Part shown: one piece after another, positions 1-14,400 of the stretch
Position numbering within the stretch: position 1 is the stretch's first letter
How the letters are laid out: each line of letters starts with the position of its first letter
Source: Epiperipatus broadwayi
Lineage: Eukaryota; Onychophora; Udeonychophora; Euonychophora; Peripatidae
Assembly (NCBI GenBank): GCA_028023455.1
Contig: JAQFVV010000158.1
Coordinates: forward strand, 930,001-994,000
Length of the DNA: 64,000 bases
Direction of reading: 5' to 3'
Position numbers and translations under genes: made by a program
The notes under the pieces: generated by a model
What the model saw: the letters and a program-made list of their open reading frames with translations, nothing else
What the model was told of the DNA's origin: nothing
Databases searched by the model: none

Positions 1-2390
1 ATATTTTATTTGTAAAATTGATACCAACTTATATATTATATAATTATTGGTCACATTATTTCTGCAGACTTTTATGTTTAGTTTCTGGCCATTTATGTGA
101 AGGTAGACAGAAAAATTATATTTAAATAGACTGCTAATGATATCACCACATTAACTTAAAGATTTAGAAGCTATCCAGAAGATTATTCAATGTTAGTATG
201 ATCTTTAAAATAATAGTAGTTTGGCAGGTTTTAGTTCTAGAATCAACTTTATTTTTGCTTATAGTTCATTTTTTCTTCTATTATTATACATCAAAATCAC
301 CTTCATTATGTGATTATTTTCTTTTTTTTTTTTAATTTGTATTTCATCCAAATATAAAGTTTACATCTATTTTTTTCTTTAATTTTATTTAGTAATGAAA
401 AGCAATAAAAATGATTGTTTACAATATTTATACTTCCTCCCCCCCTTATTTATAGTTTATATTCATTATCTGAACCAGTTGATCTCATGTTTTTCAGCTT
501 AAATCACTAAAATATCACATCACATATTATCTTATGCTTAGAAAATTTGTTAAAACAATAGCAACTCTCTTCATACAGTAGTACTACCTAGTATAAATCT
601 ATGGATATTGGATGAATAGGCTCTAGATAGGGATTTTGATGCAGCTTCTTATCCAATGCCATTATTATGAGTATTTGCTTTATTACTATATTTTAATATT
701 TAGTTTCATTCTTATTGCTGTTTGGATATTATTAACTTTTTTTTTTTTTTAATGTAAAAATGTAGAAACACTTGAGGAAAATAAAAATTACAACTAGGTT
801 TATCTTTTAATTAGATGACATATTTTTATCTGGTACTTAGGCTGGAAATTTATCATTTAGTGGTAGAAGTCTTCATTTTTTAAACAATAGGAATAATTTA
901 AGTAAAATTGTGTTAGTTAAAGTATGTATATTAAAGTGTGTATATATGATGATGAAGTGAGTTAAATATTATTCAAGTAAAACAGTTTACAACAACAATC
1001 TTTAATCACAAGTCTACATGTAATTTTCAATATTGTTATCAAAATGGCTGTATAATAATTTTCTAGTTATATTATATGCTTCAATATTGATTTTATACCA
1101 TAATTGTACTAGAATATCATCTAAATCTTTTTACATTTATGATGGCTTAGATTCACTCTTTATTATTTATTGTTTTTCAAATAAATGTCAATATTGTTTT
1201 AAAATTGTTTAATTTGAATTACTTCTCCATTTTCATTTTTGGTTGCTAACTGATTATCTTGATTTGCATTTTTTTGTATATATATTAACTCTTCTCTGTT
1301 ACATCTATTCTTGAATTTTTCTGCAAACTCTCATTCCATTTTTTTTCTCTATTTTTTAATTTATTCATTGATATTTTTTTTGCCTTGACACTTTTTCCAT
1401 TACTTATATTTATTTCTTTATATTCTAGAGAATTACTTTAGTGGTGTTTTTTTTTTAAATCAATATTAAGTATAGTTATCTTGGAATTTTTTTTAAATCT
1501 TGTTATATAGGAATATTCTTCACATTTTTTGTAAGTTTTATAAATATTTATTTTTTTATTACTGTCTAGAGTATTCCTTTCCCTATTATGTTATGATGAT
1601 TTCATTTTTTAGCATGATATAGTCATACTTATGTATAAGAAGCTTTTGATTTCTATATTTGACTCTTGATATATCTATTTAAGGAAAATATAATATTGAT
1701 CTATGTTTCCTAAATTTTTAAAGAACTTAAATCAATTTTAGTTTACAATTATAAATTCTCTATCTTGTTTCTAATTGATAAACTGGGTTCAGAATCTGGT
1801 AGACATATTTTTTAAGATTTGGGTTGTAGCATTACAATATTTTAAAGCCATTTTATTATATGGAAGAAAGCCATAAATACCATTGAAGACCAATGGAATG
1901 TGTGAACAAGATGCCAAATCTAAACGAATTCTCAACTATAATATTTTTAGTGATAAAATAAATTAGAATATTCCTATAAAATAAATGTTCTAGCAATATT
2001 TCTGAGTAAAAAAATTTACATTATCTCATTTTCACATATATACATAATGTCATGGTCCTCACTTCAATTTTGCTAAATGTTCTTAGATATGTTTTTGTAG
2101 AATTTATATATATATATATTTTTGGTTATTTAATATATTTCCAGCTAATAGAATGTTTGTGCATATTAGTAGGTATATTATAATAATTTTGAAAGACCTT
2201 TTTTCATTGCTCCAAATTTTTTTGTATTATTACATTTCATATGTTAATTTAGAAATAGATATTTAATCAAAAGAAATTGTTAGTCTTTGTCTTCTGTTAT
2301 CATTATGTAGGAAAAAATTATTTACACTAGGAAGTGAGTGTTTGTTACATATGTAACAACAAACTTTTAAGTGATTATGTGTGTTTTTAG
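1..2390 (+). other. CUL3 intron, no gene seen
   Basis: This is A+T-rich intron sequence upstream of the first exon in the window, with many T runs and short AT repeats. I searched for the preceding CUL3 exon wording (KHMKTIVE-like) and did not find it. No transposon coding remnant was recognised. Confidence 0.6.
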
Positions 2391-2439
2391 ATGGAGAACT
2401 CAGGGGTCGTTCACATGTTAAAGAATCAAAAAACAGATG
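2391..2439 (+). CDS. CUL3: CUL3 exon (cullin-repeat segment, 49 nt)
   Basis: The exon lies between gtgtttttag and gtaagt and reads [16 protein letters not shown] plus one base. This matches the CUL3 segment just before DLACMYKLF. The ATG is an internal codon, not a start. The exon leaves phase 1, and the next exon supplies AT to complete GAT (Asp). Confidence 0.93.
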
Positions 2440-5400
2440 GTAAGTTAATTTCTTTCTGTTTGATAAAAGTTATTTACATTAATGACTATATTATTTGTAT
2501 ACTTTATTTTTAGACATTAACAAATTTTTATTTAAAAGACAATAATCTGACTTTATCAAAAATGTTAACTAATTGGTTTCCAATTAAAACACAAAAGAAT
2601 ATTTTTTCCATTCGAAAAATTTTCCATATCTAAAGTCTTAAGTACATTTTTTTGTTATTGTTGCTATACTAGAAACTGTGATATATTTATTAATTTATTG
2701 AGATATTCCGTTAAACTCTTAGAAATAAGACTTGATAATATCTAAATTAACATTTTTCTCCTCAAATTTTACCTTCCTTTTTTTTTTTTGTGAGAAGTTT
2801 TATTAAAATACAATAGCTCACTTTTATCATTGGTATTAATTTGGACAAATCAATTGTTGCTTTGTATAGTATAACCGATTCCCTATCCTAATATGAAGTA
2901 TTGTAAGTTTTAAGATAGTTTTTAAGAAATCAAATCTTACTTATGATAAACAATTTTTTTTTTTGATAGTCGATTTACCATAGCTATTGCTTAAAAAATC
3001 TTACAGAATTAACAAACTTTCTCAGTACTAATAATATACAATAACTAATTCTTATTATTTTAGATAATGGTGTGTATTTTATATAAATTTCTTCAAAGAG
3101 CATTTTGAAAAATTAAATAAATTAATTGGCAAATTTCATGTTACTTACAGATTGTTTATAAAGTTTATGATTTTAGTATGGTAGCAATGAAACATTGATG
3201 ACCAGATATATCCAAGCTCACTTACTATATTATTTAAATACAGTGATTTTTTTTTTTTTACTGAGTGTTCATTTCGAAAGTTAATTTATTTTTTTATCCA
3301 ATATTTGAATATATGAAATTAAATATAGAGATATGATGGATGTATTAATTCCATTCCATCATCAAAACAATACCATTTTATAATATTAAATGTTTCAATC
3401 GGTTAAGATGTTGCGGATTTATTAAATCTCTCATTTTAAGTGATATGGCAGAAAAACTATATTGTGAACTGATTTATTTTGATGTAAAACATTATTTCAT
3501 ATTTAAACACATTAACTAGAAGCTATTTATCCAGACTTAGAATAAGAGATATCTCTAAGAATTCTGATTTTACATATTCTAAATAGAAAAAAATGATCAA
3601 TTTTTTTTGTCCAACTTGGGAAGATCAACTACTTCTATTTAATAACATATACTAACAGATTCTGTAATAACAAGTAAGCATTTATATTATCATTACCAAA
3701 TTTATAAAATACTTTCCTCGTGGAATATATCTGAAAAATGAACTTTAATAAGTCTATTGACAAAAGATTTTTTTTAAAAAATAAATATCACTTTGTAGCA
3801 CCATAAATATTCTCAAGAGTATTGTGAAATATAATTTATTATGAATGAGCAATACTAGATTAAATCAGTAGCTAAATGATTGTTTAGGCTTGATAAGAAT
3901 TTAAATTCATTAAATTTAGCTGTCATATGTTAATGTCATTCAAAATTAGTGCAAAGATATTTTATCATGGTATTTCTCCAGGATCCAGCTATGCCTTTTT
4001 TTGTTGAAAAATGTATGTATTTATATATCTATAACTTTGATAATGCTGCAGTTTTGTTTTATTATAATCACAAATGATTTGATGGAGTATGTTATGGAGA
4101 TGTGAATATGTTTATTATAATTGCAATTCCTGTATCTATTAAACATCAGTTTTTAAAAACTATCTCTTAAATGGTACTAATTGATTTATTTTTCAGATTT
4201 AGCATGTATGTACAAATTGTTCAATCGAGTTCAAGATGGACTTAAGACCATGGCTGATTGTGTTAGTGCTTACCTCAGGGAGCAAGGCAAAGCTCTTGTG
4301 GCTGAGGAAGAAGGTGGCAAGAATGCCATCACTTTTGTACAAAGTTTATTAGATCTCAAGGATCGTTTTGATCATTTTCTACATGAATCTTTCAATGAAG
4401 ATAAAATCTTTAAACAGATGACTGCTAGTGACTTCGAATACTTTTTAAATCTCAATTCTAAATCACCTGAGTATCTATCATTATTCATTGATGACAAGTT
4501 GAAGAAAGGAGTTAAAGGCGTAAGTATTTTCTAGTATTTAATGTATATATAAATATCAATTTTGAATAGAATTTTATATTATTATCACAAATAGTTTTAT
4601 GATTTAATATATTCCACACTACCAAAACAAATTAAGCATAATGAGGATCATTCTGGCACTTGGATAAATTAGTAAATCCATTCAAAAGACACAATTTATA
4701 AAATTGAAACTGTTTATAACTGACATTGTTATTGAATGAAGATAGCTTCATTATTGTATAGATAATCTTTTATATGATTTATAACCATTTTCAATTAATT
4801 AAAATAATAAATTTCAAAAAATTTAGATGATTTTTTTTTTATCTTTATGCAAAATGTTTAATGATTTTAATATAAAAAAATACACATTTTATTAATATTC
4901 ACTATATTAGATAGACAAAACAATCTTGTAGTAGCTACTACATAGAAAAATCCTCTTTAGCATCCTTTCACAAAGAAAGAGTGAAGAAAAAGACATTACT
5001 TAATAGAGTAGTCAATGAGAGTAATTATATGATTTTATTTTTATGTTTTATGTCTTAACTAAAAATAATGAGATAATCACTTTTCAATAATTGAACGGCC
5101 AACTGGTTTGGCCATAAGCTGGTTTTATGATAAAATATTCATGTTCTCTTAAAGATTGTATGCTATGTCATAGAAAGGTCAAGAACATTAAATAGTTACA
5201 AATAACATTTATAGGAAATTGTTTAATCTATAAGTTTTGTAAGTCATTTCCATGAATTGATAATAAATTACAAACTTTAAACATTTTTTTAAAAAAAAAT
5301 CAACTGTGATATTTAATTGAAGAGAATTTTATGTATTGAGAATAAATGTCAGGGCAAGTGATCCCAAAATTAATATTCTGATAATAAATGTCAAAATTTA

Positions 5401-8400
5401 ATAAACAACTTCTATATTATGTGCTATACTAGTAACTGATCGGCAGCTGATTTAAGTCCGTAAATAATAAAAGTTTTTGTATCTGTGTTGTTATTGTTTG
5501 ATGCATAAATTTTTAAAAGTTATATGAAGAAAAAATTATTTTTCATTATCAAAATATAACAATGATTTATCTTCAGAAGAATGATTATACATTTAAGTCT
5601 TGCAAGATATTTGATAAATGTTCTGAACCACTAAACATCACATACATCCATTGATTACTCTGGTTTGCACTGAGTGGCGCTACTGTATGGAGAGTTTTGT
5701 CAATGCAGACAAAGACAAAGAGCAGAGATAAGTTTTAAAATCTTTAAAAAAAAATTTATGCTGTTTGTTGCATACGCATGCGATTGATTATTTGAGAGCA
5801 TCACTGTAAAGACTAAATATTGTGTATGAAAGTATAAATTGTGGTCAAGAGAGTGAGTTATTAGAAAGATTGAAAATTTTTGTTTAATTGTTTGAAAAAT
5901 TTTCGTTCGCCATTTTAGGTATAGAAGTTTTTTTAAAAAAAAAAGTTTTTTTGTTGAATGTGTGTTAGTGTAATGATATTTGTAGAAAAGTTGTATGTAA
6001 GATTAATTCATTTTTAGTTAAGTTTGTTACTGAACGTTTTTTAAACTTTAAAACAGTTATTTATTTTGAGGAAAAAGACAATGTTTGGGAGACAGTTGGA
6101 TTGATTTTGGGAAAAAGTAAATTTTTTTATTTTTTTCCATGTAAGGGGGTTTGAAGAATAGGAGAGGTATTATAAAGTCAAATATAGAATAGGTGACTTG
6201 AAAAATAAGAATATGGGTGCATTTGTATTGCACAATGTATGTATAATCGGCAGAAAGGAATTAGGCGGGCGCTGGTAGAGTGTACAGTGTGTGCTGAGGT
6301 GTATCACTTGAAATGTTTGAATAAGAATAGGAAGGATGTAACAGGTTTCTGGTTATGTAGTCAGTGTGTAAATGTGATTAAAGAGGTGAGAAAGTGGTTT
6401 CTAAGTGTAGGAAGTCTAGAGAGAAAGTCAGAGGAGAATGAGCAAAATGTAGTTAAGGAAGATAGAACAGAGTATGGTTTTAGTGGAGTGTCAGGAGATA
6501 TGTGTGGAAAAAGTAGTAATGCAATGGAGATGGTTAGCCAGAGAATAAGTAAGATAGAGGAAGAAGTGAAGGATATAGAAGTAAAATTAAAATTTTTAGA
6601 GATGAAGCGTGAGCAGATAAAGGAATTATTGAGTAGAAATGATAAGGAAGAAATCGATAAGGAGGTCCAGAAGATGGTAGAAAATGTTACAGATGGTGTA
6701 GAGAAAGTAGACTATGAGACAGTATTGATATGAGATTCACTAATCAAAGAATGTGGGGATATAATTGCAAAGGAAAATAGAAGCAGGTATGTAAGAGTAT
6801 GTTTGCCTGGAGCTAGAATTAGGGATATGACAAAGTAAGAAAGCAAGGTAGTAGAGGGACTAATAATTTGTTAGAGCCATCAGGAATTTGAGTGAAAGGA
6901 AGAATAGGGGTAGTTGGAATATTACCAAGATTTGACAAGAGGCATTTGTTAGATTGGGCATGTTCTATAAATGAGAGATTGAAAAAATTGTGTGAGAGAA
7001 ATAATGTTATGTTTGTGGATGTATGGGATTGGTTTATTGGAAAGAGGGAGTTATATAGTAAAGATGGATTGCACTTAGGAAAACAAGGAAGTGAAGTTCA
7101 AGGGCGTCTGATATTTAAAGAATATAATTCAGGAAACTTTTAAAGGGGGGTGGGCTTTTAAATTTTAAATATTAACAAAAAGAAGGAAAATGGGATTTAA
7201 CAAATAAGCAAAAGATGGTTGATTTAGATATAAGTGTAGATGTGGAGAGGAAATGGATCTGTAAGATTAATGGTAAGAAAGTTTTTTATAAACATAATGG
7301 AGAAGAAAGAATCAAAAGAATTTATAAAAGAGTAGTTAGGAAAGAAGATATTGCTAAAATTGGGTTTTTGAATATGCAAGTTGGTAGGAGACCAGAAAAG
7401 TGACTGGAATTAAACAAAGCAATTGAAAATGAAGAGCTTGAGGTATTAGCAGTAGTGGAAACACATCTAAGAGAAGAAGAAGAACCTATTTTGGAAGATG
7501 TGGTATGGCAGGTATAAATGGAAAAGAAAAAGAGAAAAGGGGTGGTGGTATAGGTGTTATATCGAAAAAATATTTAAATATTGTTAAATGTCAAGAACAT
7601 TTGTGGTTTGAAATAAGGTTGGGTAGACAAGAATGGATGGTGGCTGTAGTGTATATAGTGACTGGAGATAGTCAAACTGTAATGGAGTGGAACAGTAGTA
7701 TATATAAATGCCTAGTTAAGTATATACAAAGTTTTAAAGAAAAGGGGAAGAGAATAATGGTTATAGGTAATGTGAATGGACATATTGAAGAAATTGATGA
7801 TGTAGATAATAAGAATGGTCAGTTTTTGAAGGAATTTTGTCAAAGAGTAAATTTGAGTATTGGGAATTTATTAAAAATTTATGAGGGACAATGCACATGG
7901 TCTAGGAATAATATATTTCACACAATAGATTATGTATTAGTAGAGAAAGAAGAAATGAATAAAATACGGAAAATTAAAGTGTTTGATAATGAAGAGAGAG
8001 TATGTAATAGTGATCATAATTTTATTGTAATAGAAATGGTTAGTAAGGTGATGGAGGATAGAAATAAAGGTAGAAGCTATAGTGAAAGATGTGGATGGAG
8101 AGTGAATGATAAGAATAGGTTGGAAGAGTATAAAATACAAGTTGAAGAAGCCATGGAACAGTTGGTTGGGGATGAGTATAAGGACTGGTGTGGTGAAATA
8201 GAAAAAGTGGCAAATAGGGTTTTAGTTGAGAATATGCAGAAGAATAAAAATAATAAAAAAATGAGAGTTAGTAAAAGTGTAAAAGAGAGGAAAGAAGCAT
8301 GCAGAGAATATAAGGGTGCTATTAAGAACAAAGAAAGTGAAAACGATATTAATGCTAAATGGGGAAAAGTACTTAGAAAAGAAGAAGTTGGCTAAAATGG

Positions 8401-11400
8401 ATAATTATAGAGAGAGGATGAAGTTGAATAGTAAATTGTTGGAGGATATTAATAAAAGTGGAAGAGATGGGAGTAAAAAAATTTGGAATTACATTAAAAG
8501 GAGAAATGTAGGGGGGAGAGAGATAGTATTAATAGATGATGAGGGAATAGAGTGTAGCTCTAGAGAAGAGTTAGAGAGAATCTTAAATAGATATGTAATG
8601 GATATAGAAAAGATGTTAGATGTGAAGGACTTAGTGATAGAAAACATGAAAGCATTTAGTAATGGGAATATTAGGTTCACAAAAAATGAACTGAATGAGG
8701 CAGGGAAGAGATTGAAAAGTGGAAAGGCGAGAGGTTTAGATGGATGGGCAGCAGAGATGGTAATGAATTTAGGGCATAGAGCAAAAGCAAAGTTATTATC
8801 ATGTTTTAATAAGATGGCACAGAAGAGAGTTTTTCCGGGTAATTGGAGTAATACAAGAGTAAGATTATTATTTAAAGGAAAGGGTAAGGATCATAGAAAG
8901 TTAAATAATTATAGACCGATAGCGGTAACATCAGTTTTATATAAAGTTTTCTCATATATGGTGGCTGGAAGAGTTGTAAAATGGATGGAAGAGAATAATG
9001 TAGTGGGGGAAATGCAAGGAGGTTTTAGGTCAGATAGGCATATAGGAGATAGTTTATTTGTAGTTACACAACTTATGGATATGAGTAGGAATTCAGGTAG
9101 ATCGTTATATATGAGTTTTATAGATATAGAGAAGGCATATGATAGAGTAAATAGAAATAGATTATGGGTAAGGTTAGCAAATTTGGGAATGGATGAAGCT
9201 TTAGTAAATATTATTAAGAAATTATATGAAAATAATTACTATACTTACCAATTAGGGGATATAGAATCAGTTAAAGTTAAAAATGGGGTGGGATTAAGGC
9301 AAGGATGCCCTATGTCACCTATTTTGTTTTTGTTGTATTTGAGTGAAATGGAGAAAGCAATAGAAAGACTAGGAAGAGGGATAGAGATACCATTAATGGG
9401 TGGCAAGGGAGTATATATTTTGCCGGGTCTTTTTTTTTGTGGATGATATTTTTTTGTGTGCAGAAAGAAGAGAAGATATGGAAGTTATGCTGAGGACATG
9501 TGCAAGGGTGGGTAAAGAGATGGGGATTAAATTTAGTGAAGAAAAATCAAATATAATGATGATTAATAATGGGGAAAGAGAAGATGTAGAATTTTTATTG
9601 GGGGATATAAAGTTAAGTGTGGTGGATAGATATAGTTATTTGGGAATCATCTTAAGTAATCAGGAAAATTGCTTGGTTGAATGGGAGAAAAAAATGGTAA
9701 ATGAAGCAAAGAAAAGAAAGGGTTTAGTAAAGAAATTAACAGTGTTTTCATATAATAAATATGATGTAGCTAGAATTGTATGGAAGGGAGTTGTAGTAGC
9801 AGGGTTAACATATGGTAATGATGCATTATGTGTTAGTAAAAGGGTATTAGATTACTTAGAGAAAGTACAAAGGGAAGTAGGAAGACATGCATTAGATGCA
9901 GAGGTATGGACAGCAAAGGAGGCAATTCAAGGAGAAATGGGATGGTCAAGTTTTTATATGAGAGATGCAAAAAGTAAAATGAAAATGTTTGGTAGGTTGC
10001 AGTTTATGGATGATAAAAGAATAGCCAAAATAGTATTTAATTGGGTTATGAGTAAAGGGCAGGCAACAAGATGGGTGAGAAAGGTAATGCGGTATGCAAA
10101 GGATTTGGATAAAGAATTTATATCAGTATACTTGTATAAAAGGTGGGATGATTGTGTTAGGAGGATTGTTGAGTGTTATAGTGGTAAGGAATGGGATAAA
10201 AGAATAGATGCATTAATAAAGAATAGGGAGTTGGAGAGATGGAGAACTAGTATGGAGAGTAAAAAGAGTTTAAATATATATAGAAGTAAACGGAACATTG
10301 GGTGCGAGTTAATTTATGATAATAGTAAGGAAAGTAGCTTATTGTTTAAGGCTCGAACGGGATCTTTAGCAACAAGAGAATATACATGTAAATGGAAAAA
10401 TATGGGTGATTTAGTCTGCAAATTGTGTAAGGAAGATATAGAAAATATTAGGCATCTGTTGATTGAATGTAAATGCTTGAAAGCAGAAAGGGTACAAATA
10501 ATGAAGTTATGGGAGAATAAATATGAACAAAGTGATTATACAAAAAGTGGGTTATTGGTTTTTATGCTGGGTTTGGCAAAAGATAAGGGGGAATTAGATA
10601 TAAAAGCCATAGAGTTGACAAAGATTATCTTATGGAAATGGGTTGGAGCAGATTGTGGGAAAGCTTAGGGTGGGGAATGGAAAGGGAAGGTAAAGTGGCT
10701 AAGAGGTTTCTTTGGGCATAGTTGCTGAGAGATTCCTGACTCTGTTTAAGAAGAAGTCACGGTACTTCACATCACATCTTTGTGTAAATGTTCTGATTGA
10801 TATAAGCAGAATTAGGCCATTGAAATTGGTTCATATTTTTCCAATCAAGTAGTCAAAGAATTTGCACATCAAAATCTACATGTAATTATTAAAATAGTAA
10901 ATATTAATATGACATTTAATGGCCAATTCATCTTCAAAAATTTGACTGAGTGACAAAAGTCTTTCATTGTTGTTTTCAATCATTATGTTTTCATGACAAT
11001 CTTATTGGATCTGTTTTTATTATATATTCAAGACCTTGACCATTATATGAAGATTTTCAGTATCTTGATCTCTTTCCATATCTTCAACAAATCACTTAAA
11101 TTGAATCTTTTTTTTGTTGTTGATAAAGATGAAAAAAACTTATTTAGAATTTCTTCTAAATAAATATATTACAAGAAATACAACATTTATTTTACCTCTA
11201 GTTTTACAGATGTAGAAAATCTATAGAATATGTTGTATATCTTTCAATAGTTGTCTTCTTTTACTAGTTACATTTTTGTCTTATGTTTTCTAATTTCAGT
11301 TTGCTCTTCAAATAAAATGTATCTAATCTGTTAATAATTCATATATTCAAGATTCTCAATATAGTAGTATGTGAAAAAACTTTCTAAATCCTCACATTTA

Positions 11401-14400
11401 AATATATTAAGCCTTTTATTTAATGGAATCATAATTGTTGAAAGAAAATCTAATAGCTATGCTTCTAAATCAGCAATCTCCGTTACATATGTCAATTATC
11501 TTTTTCAAACTCTTTTTTTCTATAGCCTTTAACAAGTCAATTTAGAAATTAATTAATTTTCTGAACTTTACCAAACTTCATGATAATTATTGCTTCTTCT
11601 TTTTTTTTTTATAGTCTTTGCTTTGATGAATCAGATTTACATTTTTGATTTTACAAATATTCAAAACTTCACTAATTAAATGAAAAATTAGAATTGAATC
11701 AACCCTGATTTGCTTCCTATTCATAGAAGTTCACCCTCGCTAGTAAAAAAGAGTAAACATTATCATATTGAGTTTTTCAAACAAACAAACTGTAACATAT
11801 TACTAGAACTTAAAAGAGATATTTGGGTGCATATTTACTTTATGCAAGTTGTAATTTTTTTATTGGAAGTTTCTTCTAGCTTGACTGTCTTCTCAGAGTA
11901 GTCTTTTTAATTATCATTGTTATTAAAAGTTATCTCTAGACATTACACACATTAGTTTGATGTATTTCATATGATGATTATTATTGAACTGTAATTAGGA
12001 AATTATTTAATTAAATAGTAAAATATTTATACTCTTTTTATATAAATAATAGCTGATAATATAGAAATGAAAAAGAAAATGAAGATAAACTGAGAATTTT
12101 TTTTATTTAAATGTTGTATAAATATAAGATATGAAAATAAAAATATATTTACAATATCTGTAATAGAAATTATTACTGCTGCTAGTGAATAATACTTGTA
12201 TTTACATATGTATGTGTGTGTGAACTGTTATATTTCTGTTGATATGGTTTTATGTAATAAAGCATAAACTAATGTATTTTTTTTTTTTAGTTAACAGAAC
12301 AAGAAGTAGAAAATGTATTAGATAAAACTATGGTATTATTTCGTTTTCTTCAAGAAAAAGATGTGTTTGAAAGGTATTATAAACAACATTTAGCCAAGAG
12401 ATTACTTCTTAATAAAAGTGTTTCTGATGACTCTGAAAAAAATATGATATCAAAGTTGAAGGTATTTTTTTTTTCATTTAAATTCTATTTAGAAAATCGG
12501 TTATAAAATAATTTGTTAATATGTATTATACATTTTATAGACGGAATGTGGTTGTCAGTTTACATCTAAATTAGAAGGCATGTTCAAAGATATGACAGTA
12601 TCAAATACAACTATGGAAGAATTTAAAACGCATGTACAAACATCAGGGGTATGTTTTCATGATCTTATTTTTCTACAATAAATTATAAGCTTACATGCAC
12701 ATACACAATACTCATTTGTATTTAAAGTTATGTAATTTGTAAAAATTCAAAAAAATTTTAATGTGACATTGTGTAACAGTCAGAAAACGTGTGACAAGTA
12801 AACATAGTGCAGAATTCGACCATCATACAGAACAGCAGCACCATCGAGTAGCGAAGCCACCCGTGGTACTGAGTTCGAACATAGTTTATCGGTTCCACAA
12901 TACAATCCACGAAACAACGCATCTGATGCGACATTAGTAAATATTTCCTTAGGCACGGTGGTCAGGGATATGCAAGAGATTCATGATTTTATTCTCGAGT
13001 TAGCCAATAATCAAATTAATATTAATTAAACATTCATATTTACATAATCGAGGAAATATTATATAGAATGGGTATCGAATAAATGAAACGTAACTGCAGA
13101 CGTATAGTTTAAAATTATTTATTAATACATTTTAATAAGATCATTTACTAACAATATTTATGGATTAAAAGCTTCAGTAGCGGGATTTGCGACATGATTA
13201 TATTTTAAAGAATACATTTATTTATTTGTTTACAAAAGGAATTCATTTATTTGAAAGCGTAATCTAGCTACCTAAAATTCTCGAGTAAGTATTTCTAATG
13301 CATGCCTTGAGGAATTTATACCTTTGCAATGCAAGAGTCTAAGTAAGATTTAAGAGTAGCGGTGGACATATATTTATTTAATTAAAATATTTATTTTATG
13401 ACTAAGGGCAAACATTTATTTGAGAGTGAATTACGAAGATAATGCAGAGGCGGAGTGATATAGAGAATAATAGAATTGAGTAAAGGAACACGTGGTACGC
13501 TTTAGAAAGGCGATATGGAATGGCAGTATATCGAAACTGCAATGCCGCGAATGGGTTTATAAGAATGTCGGGCTGGTCTCTGCCTTGGCCCGACGAAGTA
13601 AGGTGTCACATAAGCATAACCAGGGACAAGCGGTACGTGTCGCAATTTGCCGGCTGGCTGCATGACATTGTCAAATCCTACGGGAGCACCCATTATGCCC
13701 ACTTGTGTAGGACGACTGGGGTTAATTTCAACCCTGAAGAATCCGGAAATTTCACGGCGGAATGGGTCATCGCATCTCTAAAACGTAACACATGTATATT
13801 GTCTAAACGGATTATCACGGCGGAATGGGTAGATTTCTGACTCGGCCCTACATTATCAACATTTACTAAAGAACGTTGGCGACTCTCAAAGAAATGTAAT
13901 TTTCTGGAATTATTCATGATGATTTAATAAATACAAAACATATATAAATTGGGAATTATTACAACTAATATGCCAGCCATTTGCGAAGTAGTAGACCCTG
14001 CATTACAATAATGATGCACTGAATGCGTGTCGATTTATATGAAAGTTTAGTTATTTAGGAAAGTAAATATTAATGAAAATTTGACACGCATTCATTGTTT
14101 TAAGCGATCATAGATTTAAACTTTGAAATTTGAGACAATTATGAGCATGCAATAATTAAATAATAAATATAGATAAAATGTAGATTTTAGAAATACGTAC
14201 CCAAGAAAGATAGAATGAGGTAAGCTAGATTATTAGAGAAATTTACACATTAGGTTAGTTATACAAATGATAGTTTTTACATTTTATAATTTAGATAAGT
14301 ATTACGAAGAATAGCTATAGCATGTTATTAGAGTACTCTAGAGTTTGAACACAAACAGGTACCTGTTTTATAAGAAGTTTTCCGAGTCCATTGGTTTAGT

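Larger units (their letters stand above)
5640..10790 (+). mobile_element. CR1-like non-LTR retrotransposon (LINE), nearly full length, inactive
   Basis: This is one element in the sense direction of CUL3. It has a 5' untranslated region (about 5640-6238), ORF1 with a PHD-like zinc finger, coiled coil and SGNH-esterase remnant (6239-7143), and ORF2 with apurinic-type endonuclease, reverse transcriptase and a C-terminal Cys-rich motif (7215-10668). A short 3' tail follows. The ORF1 esterase plus PHD finger is characteristic of CR1-group LINEs. The reading frames are broken by several stops and frameshifts, so this copy cannot move on its own. The coding strand is strikingly rich in G and A compared with the surrounding intron. 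The ends are approximate. Confidence 0.85.

Noticed and set aside
13502-13917. Open frames of 66-106 codons on both strands in the CpG-rich block
   Set aside because: They overlap on opposite strands, match no family I recognise, and contain a repeated segment. They were kept only as content of a repeat-like block.
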